From Macrococcoides canis (lineage in GTDB: Bacteria; Bacillota; Bacilli; Staphylococcales; Staphylococcaceae), in contig NZ_CP021059.1 of the NCBI RefSeq assembly GCF_002119805.1, forward strand, positions 248,001 to 312,000: 64,000 bases of DNA. Direction: 5' to 3'. Positions within the stretch are counted from its first letter, which is position 1, and each line of letters begins with the position of its first letter. A model generated the notes under the pieces. It saw nothing but the letters and a program-made list of their open reading frames with translations. It searched no databases and had not been told where the DNA came from. The translations under genes were made by a program, and so were the position numbers. Shown here one piece after another: positions 8,071 to 20,026 of this stretch.

Positions 8071-9520
8071 ATAAAAATTGTGTATTAACAAATTTTGCTG
8101 TGACGTATTCTTTTATGCCAAGATGAGAGTTCTCTCGACCGAATCCTGAATGTTTCACACCACCAAATGGAGTTTCTGGATTTGAGATTGCAACTTCATT
8201 AATGCCTACCATACCATATTCAAGGTTGCGAGAAATTTGCTGTATTATGGCACTGTTACTTGCATACGCATAGCTTGCAAGCCCGTACTCCGTATCGTTA
8301 GCCATAGCAATTGCATCTTCTATTGTTTCAAATGTGATGACTGGAATGACAGGCCCGAACGTTTCTTCATAGAAGATATCCATTGTTTTATTCACATGGT
8401 CTAAAATAGTAGGTTGCATAAAGAACCCGTTAGAATACTCACCGTCTGTAAGTCGATGACCGCCTGTAACAAGTGTAGCGCCTTTATCTGTTGCATTTAC
8501 AATCTGTTGTTTAATTTTATCGATCGCATCTTCACGAATTAATGGACCAACATTGCTTTCTTCATCTAATCCATTACCGACTTTAAGTGATTCAACTTCA
8601 GGAATAAGCTTTTCCATAAATGCATCTTTAATTGAGCTATGAACAAATATGCGGTTAGGTGCGATGCAGACTTGTCCATTATTACGGAATTTCGCTGCCA
8701 TTAGACCTTTCACTGCAGCTTCAATATCGGCATCTTCATAAACGATAAATGGTGCATGACCACCAAGCTCAAGAGACATCTTCTTTAACGTTTGACCTGA
8801 TTGTTTGTATAATGCTTTTCCGATTGGAGTAGAACCAGTAAAGGTAATTTTCTTTACTTTGTCAGAATCAGTAAATGCCTGACCGATTTCTTTAGAACTA
8901 CCCATTACGATGTTTGCTACGCCTGCAGGAAGTTCAGCTTGTTCAAATAATTCGAATATCGCAAGTGCTGATAATGGTGTGTCACCTGAAGGTTTAAGTA
9001 CAATCGTATTTCCGGCAGCAAGTGCAGGCGCAATTTTACGTGTAATCATTCCAGATGGAAAGTTCCACGGTGTAATTGCAGCCACAACACCGATTGGCTC
9101 GTAGATGATTTCGTATTTATGATTATTTGGCGCAGGGATGATTTCTCCGTAGAGACGACGCGATTCTTCAGCGTTCCATCTAAAACTTTCAGCACCTGAA
9201 AGGACTTCTAGTTTTGATTCTTTTAAAGGTTTTCCTTGTTCTACCGTCATAATTTCAGCAAGACGATCTGCATTATCTTCTAATAAATCAGCAATCTTGT
9301 GCAAGTAAGCAACACGATCTTTAAGTTCAAGTTCTTTCCAGGCAGGAAAAGCTTTATGAGCTGCTTGAATCGCTTCTTCCACTTGTGTTTCATCTGCCTG
9401 TGCAATTTGTGCGATAGTTTCACCAGTGGCCGGATTAATCACATCTTTCTTGTCTGATGTTGTTACCCATTCTCCATTTATATATAAATCAGTGTGTAAT
9501 TCATTAATTATGTTCGTCAT
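8069..9520 (-). CDS. NAD(P)-dependent aldehyde dehydrogenase (succinate-semialdehyde type)
   Basis: A 483-residue member of the ALDH superfamily. It shows PWNFPSGMITRKIAPALAAG, the cofactor-binding FTGSTPIGK, the general base in ELGGHAPFIV, and the catalytic cysteine in NNGQVCIAPNR. The pattern is closest to the GabD (succinate-semialdehyde dehydrogenase) group, which oxidises aldehydes to acids. ATG 9520 (MTNIINELHT) is chosen because GAAGG lies seven bases before it; ATG 9538 overlaps this SD. It is a single-gene unit, divergent from the Bcr/CflA exporter. The actual aldehyde substrate is not certain. Confidence 0.85.
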   Translation of the reverse strand: MTNIINELHTDLYINGEWVTTSDKKDVINPATGETIAQIAQADETQVEEAIQAAHKAFPAWKELELKDRVAYLHKIADLLEDNADRLAEIMTVEQGKPLKESKLEVLSGAESFRWNAEESRRLYGEIIPAPNNHKYEIIYEPIGVVAAITPWNFPSGMITRKIAPALAAGNTIVLKPSGDTPLSALAIFELFEQAELPAGVANIVMGSSKEIGQAFTDSDKVKKITFTGSTPIGKALYKQSGQTLKKMSLELGGHAPFIVYEDADIEAAVKGLMAAKFRNNGQVCIAPNRIFVHSSIKDAFMEKLIPEVESLKVGNGLDEESNVGPLIREDAIDKIKQQIVNATDKGATLVTGGHRLTDGEYSNGFFMQPTILDHVNKTMDIFYEETFGPVIPVITFETIEDAIAMANDTEYGLASYAYASNSAIIQQISRNLEYGMVGINEVAISNPETPFGGVKHSGFGRENSHLGIKEYVTAKFVNTQFL

Positions 9521-9646
9521 AAAATACCCTTCTTTCAATAGAATGATGATAATTATATTTTCCCTTTTTATGGATAACTAAACAAACGATATGCTTATAC
9601 CGAGAAAATCGAGTATAATAATTATATTAAAAATTGGAGGAAATGT

Positions 9647-10828
9647 ATGAAGAAACATAACAAACTCATACTAATAGTGACACTAGGGTTATTAGCAGCA
9701 TTTGGTCCATTATCATTAGATATGTATTTGCCTGCTTTACCACGTGTGGCAGATGACCTTAGTACGAGTGCATCTTATGCTCAGCTCAGTCTTACTGCGT
9801 GTATGATAGGTTTAGCAGTAGGTCAAATTATAGTAGGTCCAATTAGTGATGTCACTGGCAGAAAGAAACCGTTGTTCATCGTGCTTATTGGATATGGCTT
9901 GTTTTCTTATTTTGCAGCACGTGCAGCGACAATAGAATGGCTTATTTTCTTTAGGTTTATTCAAGGATTTTGTGGCGGTGCAGGCGCTGTACTGTCACGA
10001 GCAATATCAAGCGATCTATATAAAGGGAAGGATTTAACGAAGTTTTTGGCAGTACTGATGCTTGTTAATGGACTTGCACCTGTTCTTGCGCCCGTACTTG
10101 GAGGATTTATATTAAGTGTATCTACCTGGCATACTGTTTTTTATATTTTAGCGGTTTATGGTGTATTGATGGTACTCTTAGCACTTACATTAGAGGAGAG
10201 CTTACCGAAGTTCAGCAGAAATGAAGGGGCATTGAAATCCATTTGGAATGACTTTAAATTATTGCTGACCAATAAAGCGTTTGTTACGATGCTGCTACTG
10301 CAATCATTGACATATGGTGTATTATTCAGCTATATTTCAGGCTCTCCATTTATTACCCAGAAAATATATGGGATGAATGCACAGCAATTCAGTTATTTAT
10401 TTGCATTGAATGGTATAGGATTAATTGCGTTTAGTCAGTTAACCGCTAAGCTTGTCAATAAAATGGATGAACTGAAAATATTGAAACTCGGTCAGAATAT
10501 CCAGTTTATCGGGATGATGTTGACTGTAATAGTATTGTTATTTCATCTTCCAGTATGGATGCTATGTGCGGCTTTCTTCTTGATGATTACTCCAGTTAGT
10601 ATGATAGGAACGACTGGATTTTCTATCGCGATGCAAGTACAGAATCAAGGTGCTGGCAGTGCATCGGCAATATTAGGATTAATGCAGTTTTTAATCGGTG
10701 GTATACTATCACCTCTAGTCGGCGTCATGGGTGAGCGTTCTATTATTCCATTTATCGTTATCATTATTGCATGTACTGTTCTTGCGCAAAGTATTAGAAT
10801 GATCTGGGTAAAAAACATTGAAATTTAA
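9647..10828 (+). CDS. Bcr/CflA-type multidrug MFS exporter
   Basis: A 393-residue 12-segment MFS protein. It has the DHA1 group signature SLDMYLPALP in the first helix, GPISDVTGRKKPLF in loop 2-3 and RFIQGFCGGAGAVLSRAI in helix 4, as in Bcr/CflA drug-proton antiporters. A good SD, GGAGG, lies upstream and TATAAT is at 9614-9619. It is divergent from the aldehyde dehydrogenase and followed by two hairpins. The substrate is not determinable; bicyclomycin or chloramphenicol-type drugs are the family examples. Confidence 0.85.
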   Translation: MKKHNKLILIVTLGLLAAFGPLSLDMYLPALPRVADDLSTSASYAQLSLTACMIGLAVGQIIVGPISDVTGRKKPLFIVLIGYGLFSYFAARAATIEWLIFFRFIQGFCGGAGAVLSRAISSDLYKGKDLTKFLAVLMLVNGLAPVLAPVLGGFILSVSTWHTVFYILAVYGVLMVLLALTLEESLPKFSRNEGALKSIWNDFKLLLTNKAFVTMLLLQSLTYGVLFSYISGSPFITQKIYGMNAQQFSYLFALNGIGLIAFSQLTAKLVNKMDELKILKLGQNIQFIGMMLTVIVLLFHLPVWMLCAAFFLMITPVSMIGTTGFSIAMQVQNQGAGSASAILGLMQFLIGGILSPLVGVMGERSIIPFIVIIIACTVLAQSIRMIWVKNIEI

Positions 10829-10850
10829 TGCAATAAACGACAAATAAATG

Positions 10851-10927
10851 AAATCCCTCCTTTTTTGATATATATCAAAAAAGGAGGGATTTTTATAAAG
10901 TGGCACACGAACGTTGAAGTGTGCCAC
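10851..10927. terminator. Tandem hairpins between convergent genes
   Basis: The first is a perfect 42-base palindrome (10851-10892) with AAATCCCTCCTTTTTTGATA as the left arm. The second has arms GTGGCACAC (10900-10908) and GTGTGCCAC (10919-10927), followed by a run of T. The first can work in both directions and the second fits the + strand exporter. Confidence 0.8.
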
Positions 10928-10933
10928 CTTTTT

Positions 10934-11656
10934 TTATAGAAGACGCAACATAAGGCTTGCTGTATAGTAAATGGCAGCTGAATACAGACCTACAAAGAAA
11001 ATTAAATAAAAAAACACTGGTAATCTCGTGAGTCTGCTTAGTTGCGCACCATCCCAATCGTTATTTTTCTGAAAATATAAGACGATTAGTGTTCGTACTG
11101 TAATAAAAAGATCTCCGAAAAGAATCGCAATAATTATTTGATAGGCAATCGAAGGTAAGATAAGTAGAAAATCCTGCTCCGTGTGTAGTGAAACGTATAA
11201 TATACCGCAAAGAATGAAGGATACACATAAAGGGAGTAGCTTTCTACTCGTCTTCAATAAATAATAAACAAAGATAAAAACGAGTAATCCCCAAAAGAGA
11301 TAAGTTAAATGATAGTACACGCATATCAAAGCAATGCCTAAAATAATTGGTGGCATCATATATCCTGCTATTAGAGTTGCAAACGTATTGAATCCTGGCT
11401 TTGTGGCTGTAATCGCGTAACCTAATCTACGTGTACTCATCTGTTCTTTTCTGCGCGTGACAATAACTATATCTTTTACTTGACCACCAGTCAGCTGACA
11501 AGTAATTGCGTGTCCAAATTCATGTAATAGAACAGGTAAGAACTGAATCCACCTGATAAATATATGCTTTTTACCGTGAAAATATAAAGAAAGTACAATA
11601 TAAGCTGCAGTAATAAATAATATTAACGATGGATTAAAATAAATAGTCATAGTCAT
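10934..11656 (-). CDS. M50-type membrane zinc metalloprotease
   Basis: A 240-residue membrane protein with several hydrophobic segments and the zinc site HEFGHAITCQLTGG near the first third of the chain, the M50 (site-2 protease-like) HExxH motif. M50B-type proteins cleave or handle proteins within the membrane. ATG 11656 follows AAGGGAG; the open frame extends 14 codons further without an SD. It is alone, convergent with the exporter. No PDZ domain is visible. A target cannot be suggested from neighbours. Confidence 0.75.
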   Translation of the reverse strand: MTMTIYFNPSLILFITAAYIVLSLYFHGKKHIFIRWIQFLPVLLHEFGHAITCQLTGGQVKDIVIVTRRKEQMSTRRLGYAITATKPGFNTFATLIAGYMMPPIILGIALICVYYHLTYLFWGLLVFIFVYYLLKTSRKLLPLCVSFILCGILYVSLHTEQDFLLILPSIAYQIIIAILFGDLFITVRTLIVLYFQKNNDWDGAQLSRLTRLPVFFYLIFFVGLYSAAIYYTASLMLRLL

Positions 11657-11798
11657 AAATTCTCCCTTTTGAAAAGAATAGCATGGAAAAAGAAACAACT
11701 CATCATACTAGAGAAGCATCTTTATTAATTTATAATGTAAAACTATCATTTGTGGTATTGTATATATTATAATAAATGTAAAACAATGGGAGAATGCT

Positions 11799-12557
11799 AT
11801 GAATGATTCTAATTTTGTAATTGAAGCGCATGATTTAACGAAAGACTTTAATGGAAAGCTTGCTGTGAACCATATCGCCTTGAATGTAAGAAAAGGTGAA
11901 CTCTATGCGTTTTTAGGGCCTAACGGGTCAGGTAAATCTACAACGATAAAGATGTTGATGGGTTTACTGCAACCTACATATGGATCAGTTTCAATGTTTA
12001 ATAAAAGTTTGCAAGATAACCCACTAGAAATTAAACGTCGAATTGCATATATTCCAGACACACCAAACACGCTCGGTAAACTTACAGGGGATGAGTATTT
12101 AGATTTCTATGCATCAATATTTCAAATGGATAAAGACCGATATGAAAAAAAGAAGAATGAACTGTTATCTTTATTTGAACTTGAGGGGAAAACCAATCAG
12201 CAAATTGAAAACTATTCACATGGGATGCGTCAAAAGATTGTACTAGTGGCCAATCTAATGCATGAGCCTGAAATTATCTTTTTAGATGAGCCGACAGTTG
12301 GATTGGACCCGCTTAGCACTCGAAATTTAAAAAATTACTTGCGTCATCAAGTAAGTCTTGGCAAAACAGTTTTTTTAACGACACATATATTAGAAATTGC
12401 TGAACAACTTGCAGATCGTATCGGTATTATTTACGAAGGGAACTTAAAGGCAGAAGGGACGCTTCAGCAGTTATATGCACTTCATCCAGAGTATAGTCGC
12501 AGCCTTGAAGACATCTTTCTGGCAGTAACTGGTAAACATGAGGTGTCATATGATTAA
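11799..12557 (+). CDS. ABC transporter ATP-binding protein
   Basis: A 252-residue ATPase with Walker A GPNGSGKST, signature YSHGMRQ (a variant of LSGGQ), Walker B EIIFLDEPT and switch histidine in TTHILE. The CcmA/NatA-type architecture goes with ABC-2 exporters. GGGAG precedes the ATG. It overlaps the following permease gene by 8 bases, so they form one complex. The exported substrate is unknown. Confidence 0.9.
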   Translation: MNDSNFVIEAHDLTKDFNGKLAVNHIALNVRKGELYAFLGPNGSGKSTTIKMLMGLLQPTYGSVSMFNKSLQDNPLEIKRRIAYIPDTPNTLGKLTGDEYLDFYASIFQMDKDRYEKKKNELLSLFELEGKTNQQIENYSHGMRQKIVLVANLMHEPEIIFLDEPTVGLDPLSTRNLKNYLRHQVSLGKTVFLTTHILEIAEQLADRIGIIYEGNLKAEGTLQQLYALHPEYSRSLEDIFLAVTGKHEVSYD

Positions 12558-14121
12558 TGCGATGCTGAAGATGGAGTGGCAAAGTTTTTTAAATACGTTC
12601 AAAGGAATGTCTGATAATAATAAAGGGTGGACAATTTTTGGTGTAATTATCAGCATAATTATTTTTGTACCGCTGACAATCGTATTAATAACGAGTGGTT
12701 ACACAAAAGAAGATGCACAACAGCAAATCATATTTACTTCTTATATTTATCTTATTATATTATTAGTATTATTTTTTAGTTCAGTAAAAACGATTATTAA
12801 CGATTTCTTTATTGCGAAAGATATTCAGCAGTTAATGACATTACCGATCAGTATTGCGCATATTTTTTTAGTTAAGATGATAAAGATGTGGCTGTTATCC
12901 GTATTGTGGATCTATTTGATTGTTGCAATTACTATAGCTGTTAACTTGTACCGCCAATTAGATAATATTCACGTCATATTTACGACACTTATCACGATGC
13001 TCGGGCTGTGTCTCATATATACCGCACTCACGTTTGCTTTTATCTATATGCTGACTAAAGTATTGCCGAAAAATAAAATAAATGAAATCATGACCGCATT
13101 AATAGGTGTGTTTGGTGCAGTGAGCTATTTTATATACATAGGACCACTTAATTTCATCGGTAGAACATTGACGCCGTTACCAGACTTTTTATTATTTAAT
13201 CAACTAAGTGAGGCGATGCATTTAAAATATGGAGTGCTGACGGCATACATCGCTGCAATTATAGTAATCCTAATGGGATGCGTTATCTATGTAATATTAT
13301 TTAAATTATTATTAAAATATGGTCAGCATGATTTTGCATCAGAAACCATTCAAAGAAAAACAACAGTTTATAAACAGCAAATTATGACACCTGTTCAAGC
13401 GTTTCGATTTAAAGATCAGAAGATGCTGTTCAGAGATTTCAGAGAAGTAGCGAATATGTTACCACAAGTGATTATTCCGATTCCTTATTTTGTATTTATC
13501 ATTTTGCAGTCAGGTGGAATAAAAGAAATGCTTGAGTGGTCTGAGGCAACAAAAGCAACAACGTTATTTGGCGTTGCTGTTGGAGGAACGGGATATGTTG
13601 TAACCATCCTATCTGCACAATTTGCTGCGAAAGATGCCGAACAATTTGATATGCTCTATAGTTTGCCGATTAATTTCAAAGATGTAGTAAAAGCTAAGTG
13701 GCAGATGGTTTCTGTATTAAGTGCTTCATTATTCTCTATTCCGCTAATAATTTTCGGTCTGTTTATTCAGCTTAATGTTATTTATATAATATTTAGTGTA
13801 ATTGCAGCTTTTATAACGGCGTTTAGCTTATCGCTCCTTGGAATCAATATCGGTTTAACTGAACCTCAAATAAGTAAGAAGAATGTAAATAAACGTATTT
13901 CTGCTGGTATGAGTTTTATTCTGCTGATCATACTCGCATGTTTTATCGGTGCAGTTGTTTCTTTGCAATTCATCATTGGTAGTATGCATTTAAACTTATT
14001 GCTGCATTACACGATTGTTTTAATATTTGTAGCGTTATTTGGTTTAATCATTTATTTAACGATATTTAGAAAGTGTATCGAGAAGTATGAACAAGGATTA
14101 AAGATTACAATAGTAGATTGA
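12550..14121 (+). CDS. ABC-2-type exporter permease
   Basis: A 523-residue hydrophobic protein with about 12 membrane segments, the partner of the preceding ATPase. ATG 12550 has GAGGTG four bases upstream, inside the ATPase gene; an upstream ATG at 12538 adds four codons. Its size suggests a fused, two-half permease rather than the common 6-segment form. It ends at a strong hairpin. There is no peptide, bacteriocin or two-component gene nearby to hint at substrate. Confidence 0.8.
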   Translation: MINAMLKMEWQSFLNTFKGMSDNNKGWTIFGVIISIIIFVPLTIVLITSGYTKEDAQQQIIFTSYIYLIILLVLFFSSVKTIINDFFIAKDIQQLMTLPISIAHIFLVKMIKMWLLSVLWIYLIVAITIAVNLYRQLDNIHVIFTTLITMLGLCLIYTALTFAFIYMLTKVLPKNKINEIMTALIGVFGAVSYFIYIGPLNFIGRTLTPLPDFLLFNQLSEAMHLKYGVLTAYIAAIIVILMGCVIYVILFKLLLKYGQHDFASETIQRKTTVYKQQIMTPVQAFRFKDQKMLFRDFREVANMLPQVIIPIPYFVFIILQSGGIKEMLEWSEATKATTLFGVAVGGTGYVVTILSAQFAAKDAEQFDMLYSLPINFKDVVKAKWQMVSVLSASLFSIPLIIFGLFIQLNVIYIIFSVIAAFITAFSLSLLGINIGLTEPQISKKNVNKRISAGMSFILLIILACFIGAVVSLQFIIGSMHLNLLLHYTIVLIFVALFGLIIYLTIFRKCIEKYEQGLKITIVD

Positions 14122-14145
14122 ATTAAATTAAAAATTAATATAATA

Positions 14146-14191
14146 AAAAGCCTGAACGATTCTCGCACATTCATGCATCGTTCAGGCTTTT
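14146..14191. terminator. Terminator between ABC permease and pbp4
   Basis: The arms at 14146-14160 and 14177-14191 form a perfect 15-bp stem (AAAAGCCTGAACGAT) with A and T ends on both sides, so it serves convergent genes. Confidence 0.85.
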
Positions 14192-14225
14192 AAATGGAAT
14201 CATGACATATGTCAAAATAGTATTT

Positions 14226-15515
14226 CTATTTTTCATCCCATAAATTTCTAAAGAGATGTGGTTTATAATAATATAACAGTAACAATAGACCGGCAATAAT
14301 GGATACAGTACTTACTAGAACAATCCACCACATATTTTCCTGGAAGAATATACGACGTTCATACTTCTTGTTATCCTCAGCTTTGACAGTTGGAGCATGG
14401 TATTCATTTGATACAAATGCACGTTTATAGTGGAAAGATAGTTTACCATCCTTAAACTGGAATGATCCTTTTGTACCTTCTTTAACAATGTCATATAAAT
14501 CGGAGTGTACATATAATTCCTGACCATTAATCGTATGTACGCCTTTTGAGAGTACTTTCTTATATGCATATTCATTATATACTTTGTCCATTATTGCATT
14601 GGCCATTATATTTCTGTTAAATTCTGCTGGTGGGTCATACCAGCTTTCGACACCCATCATAACCTGTATGATACGCATATCATTTTTCGTACCTGTTATG
14701 GCAGTATTGAAACCAGCAGTATCACTTGATCCAGTTTTAAGGCCGTCAACCCCTTTATATCCAAGTTTAGCACCTTCTAATGAGTGATTGTATGTATGAA
14801 ATGTTTCTTCGTCGATTGTACCTTTTTTTACAGTAACATTGACTCTCTTCGTATATTTCAGTATTTCCGGATATTCACTCACGAGATGCTGACACAGTAT
14901 CGCATAATCTTTAGCGCTCGATATATTATCTTCGTTTTGGGGGTACTTCTTTGCTTTATATTCATTCAGCAAATTATTAGGTGCACCTACAGGATTATAG
15001 AACTTTGTATTTTTCATGCCTAGTCTTTTAGCTTCTTGATTCATCTTATCTATGAATTCAGAATCATTTTTTGTTACAAGACTTGATAACATATATGTAG
15101 CTGCATTGCTTGAGTTTGTCAGCATGATTGGCATAAGTTCATCAACAGTATAAACAGCATTTAGTCTAAGTTTGTTGTTACTTAATGCTGGTAACTTGGA
15201 AATGTTATAAAATTTATCCGTTACTTTGACTTTAGTGCTGTAAGTGATCTCACCTTTATCCATTTCCTGCAATAATAGATATAATGTCATCAATTTAGAC
15301 ATCGAAGCAGGGGGCCATTTCGTATCTGCATCATCTGAATAGAGTACTTGCCCATTTCTTTGTGCAATTACGATGGTACCTTTAGGATTATACGTTGCAT
15401 CGATATAATTTCCAGCCTCATTTGCAATCTCGTAGGGCTCTTTAGCGAATGCAGGTGACGAAAATAAAAATAAAAAACATATTGAAAAAGATAAGACACG
15501 ATTTAAAACTTTCAT
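14226..15515 (-). CDS. pbp4: Penicillin-binding protein 4, D,D-carboxypeptidase/transpeptidase
   Basis: A 429-residue low-molecular-weight PBP. A signal peptide covers about residues 1-24, ending SPAFA. The catalytic motifs are SMSK (S71, K74), SSN in TNSSNAA and KTGS. A C-terminal transmembrane anchor with a short basic tail follows the all-beta domain. The pattern closely follows S. aureus PBP4 (431 residues), which adds secondary peptidoglycan cross-links and influences beta-lactam resistance. The start ATG has GAGG upstream, and a TGn-extended TAGAAT lies further upstream. In S. aureus pbp4 is next to abcA; here it is convergent with an ABC exporter of a different kind. Confidence 0.9.
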   Translation of the reverse strand: MKVLNRVLSFSICFLFLFSSPAFAKEPYEIANEAGNYIDATYNPKGTIVIAQRNGQVLYSDDADTKWPPASMSKLMTLYLLLQEMDKGEITYSTKVKVTDKFYNISKLPALSNNKLRLNAVYTVDELMPIMLTNSSNAATYMLSSLVTKNDSEFIDKMNQEAKRLGMKNTKFYNPVGAPNNLLNEYKAKKYPQNEDNISSAKDYAILCQHLVSEYPEILKYTKRVNVTVKKGTIDEETFHTYNHSLEGAKLGYKGVDGLKTGSSDTAGFNTAITGTKNDMRIIQVMMGVESWYDPPAEFNRNIMANAIMDKVYNEYAYKKVLSKGVHTINGQELYVHSDLYDIVKEGTKGSFQFKDGKLSFHYKRAFVSNEYHAPTVKAEDNKKYERRIFFQENMWWIVLVSTVSIIAGLLLLLYYYKPHLFRNLWDEK

Positions 15516-15731
15516 TCTATGACCTCGATTAATTTATTAAAAAACATAGATTTATTCTATCATAATTATTGAAGACTATAAATTTTATATTACAAAAATA
15601 AAAAACAAATATTTCTTTTGAGATTTCCGGATTAAATACCACAATATTCGATTTTTAGACAAAAATCCTTCTGAATTTGAAAAAATGTTCGTTTTCAGTT
15701 GAAAAAAAGTGTACTTAATTCAAAAAAACCG

Positions 15732-15740
15732 TGTTATAAT
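15732..15740 (+). promoter_or_regulatory. Extended -10 promoter of the nupC-like gene
   Basis: TGT followed by TATAAT (15735-15740) is an extended -10 with no clear -35. A small hairpin with arms GATTTTT and AAAAATC (15650-15667) lies upstream and may be an operator. Confidence 0.6.
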
Positions 15741-15773
15741 CATGAATGTAAAATTTAATTAAAGGTGGAAAAG

Positions 15774-16979
15774 ATGAATACTTATTTAATATTGAATATT
15801 GTTGGTATCTTAGTTTTTATTCTTATTGCGTTCTTATTCTCTCGTGATAAAAAGAACATCGACTGGAAATCAGTCGTGATCATGTTAGTGCTTAATTTAT
15901 TTTTAGCTTGGTTCTTCACGCAATTCCCATACGGTAGAATCGGTGTTCAAAAAGTAGCTGATGCATTCAGCTGGATGTTACAGGCGGCGTATGTTGGTAT
16001 CGGAATGCCATTTGCAAGCTGGACTGCACCTGGTCCTGGCAAGATGGATATGGCAGTTTCAGCATTATTACCAATTCTTTTCGTAGTTCCTCTTTTTGAT
16101 ATTTTGATGTATATCGGCTTATTGCCATTTATCATTAAATGGATGGGCTGGTTAATCGGTAAGATTACAGGACAACCGAAATTCGAATCATTTTATTCTA
16201 TTGAAATGATGGTTTTAGGAAATACGGAAGCTTTAGCGGTATCGAATGCGCAAGTTAGACAAATGAATGAAGCGCGTGTACTTACGATTGCATTAATGTC
16301 TATGAGCTGTATTTCAGGATCGATCGTTGGTGCGTACATTTCTATGATGCCAGGAGAATTAGTGTTAACTGCAATTCCTTTGAATATTATTAATGCTATC
16401 ATCGTAGCAACAATCTTGAATCCGGTAAAATTAACTCCTGAAGAAGATTATGTTGTTGAAATTAAAGCTGAGAAACGTCAGCCGTTCTTCTCATTCTTAG
16501 GAGATTCAGTACTTGGAGCAGGTAAATTAATCTTAATCATTATCGCATTCTTAATTGCATTTGTATCATTAGCACATTTTATTGATATGTTATTAGGATT
16601 ATTCCCAGGTAATTTAACATTAAGTATTATTTTAGGATGGATTATGGCACCGTTTGCGATGCTTTTAGGCTTACCTTGGGCAGAAGCGAAAGTTGTCGGT
16701 GGACATATGGCAACAAAGGTTATCACTAACGAATTCGTTGTTATGTTAGGTATTAAAGATCAATTAAAATCTTTCTCACCACATATGACAGCAGTACTTG
16801 TAACATTCTTAATTTCATTCGCTAACTTTTCGACGGTTGGTATGATCATAGGAACGTTAAAAGGTATTGTTAACGAAAGAACTTCTGATTTTGTAAGTAA
16901 ATATGTACCGATGATGTTATTGTCAGGTATTTTAGTATCATTACTATCTGCAGCATTTGTCGGATTATTCACTTGGTAA
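15774..16979 (+). CDS. nupC: NupC-family nucleoside permease
   Basis: A 401-residue concentrative nucleoside transporter-type protein with a basic DKKNIDWKS loop after the first helix, the substrate-site segment VLGNTEA and about 9-10 hydrophobic helices. These proteins import nucleosides with H+ or Na+. ATG 15774 follows AAAGGTGG; the GTG at 15765 lies inside that SD. It is a single gene with its own extended -10 promoter and terminator. Compared with standard NupC the GxTEAP motif lacks the final proline, so specificity may differ. Confidence 0.8.
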   Translation: MNTYLILNIVGILVFILIAFLFSRDKKNIDWKSVVIMLVLNLFLAWFFTQFPYGRIGVQKVADAFSWMLQAAYVGIGMPFASWTAPGPGKMDMAVSALLPILFVVPLFDILMYIGLLPFIIKWMGWLIGKITGQPKFESFYSIEMMVLGNTEALAVSNAQVRQMNEARVLTIALMSMSCISGSIVGAYISMMPGELVLTAIPLNIINAIIVATILNPVKLTPEEDYVVEIKAEKRQPFFSFLGDSVLGAGKLILIIIAFLIAFVSLAHFIDMLLGLFPGNLTLSIILGWIMAPFAMLLGLPWAEAKVVGGHMATKVITNEFVVMLGIKDQLKSFSPHMTAVLVTFLISFANFSTVGMIIGTLKGIVNERTSDFVSKYVPMMLLSGILVSLLSAAFVGLFTW

Positions 16980-16990
16980 ATAACAATTTT

Positions 16991-17024
16991 GGACTAAGAC
17001 ATGTATTTGTCTTAGTCCTTTTTT
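16991..17024 (+). terminator. Terminator of the nupC-like gene
   Basis: GGACTAAGACA (16991-17001) and TGTCTTAGTCC (17008-17018) pair perfectly around a 6-base loop, followed by six T. Confidence 0.9.
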
Positions 17025-17107
17025 ATTTGCCAATGATTATTAATACGTTCTTTTATGTTTAAAAAGAGCAGTATTGTCAATATATAAAGTAAAATTTCAT
17101 ATTATTT

Positions 17108-17121
17108 TGAAATCGTTTTCA
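17108..17121 (+). promoter_or_regulatory. cre site (CcpA operator) upstream of lctP
   Basis: TGAAATCGTTTTCA fits the catabolite-response consensus TGWAANCGNTNWCA at every fixed position. It lies 33 bases before the -35 of the lctP promoter and ends 9 bases before the Rex box. CcpA binding here would link lactate permease and dehydrogenase expression to sugar supply. Binding is inferred. Confidence 0.65.
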
Positions 17122-17130
17122 CTGTATTAT

Positions 17131-17148
17131 TTGTGAAAATTATCACAA
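17131..17148 (+). promoter_or_regulatory. Rex box upstream of lctP-ldh
   Basis: TTGTGAAAATTATCACAA differs by one base from the 18-bp Rex consensus TTGTGAAWWWWTTCACAA. Rex releases DNA when NADH is high, turning on fermentative and lactate genes in staphylococci. The position between the cre site and the promoter at 17154 is consistent with control of this operon. Confidence 0.8.
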
Positions 17149-17153
17149 AAGTG

Positions 17154-17182
17154 TTGCAATCACTTAATGGAGGTTGTATTAT
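17154..17182 (+). promoter_or_regulatory. Promoter of the lctP-ldh operon
   Basis: TTGCAA (17154-17159) and TATTAT (17177-17182) are spaced by 17 bases, and the expected transcript starts about 17190. This leaves an untranslated leader of about 85 bases. Confidence 0.65.
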
Positions 17183-17274
17183 GAAACTGTATTAAGAAAT
17201 GTTTACTCAAAAGTGCAACAGTTTATTTCAAGATATTATGATTATTTTATATTGAAAGAAGAGGAGAATGTCTT

Positions 17275-19846
<2,572 letters not shown>

Positions 19847-19881
19847 TTAGCTTAATCAATAATTAATTAACAATCATATGC

Positions 19882-19940
19882 AGACCCCGGACAGTATGAG
19901 GAAATTGTTTCCTTCTATACAGTTTGGGGTTTATTTATAA
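19882..19940 (+). terminator. Terminator of lctP-ldh
   Basis: An imperfect long hairpin: AGACCCCGGACAGTAT pairs with TATACAGTTTGGGGTTT, and an inner GGAAA pairs with TTTCC. A T-rich stretch follows. Confidence 0.75.
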
Positions 19941-20026
19941 GGGGATAATGATTGTATCATTGTTGAAAGTGAATTAAATTTTCGTTAAGCTTATAAACGA
20001 TGATTATGACAAAAAGGAGGATATAT

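Noticed and set aside
17181..17195. Four-codon leader frame (ATG AAA CTG TAT TAA) after GGAGG upstream of lctP
   Set aside because: Its ATG overlaps the -10 element of the promoter at 17154-17182, so it would not be on the main transcript.
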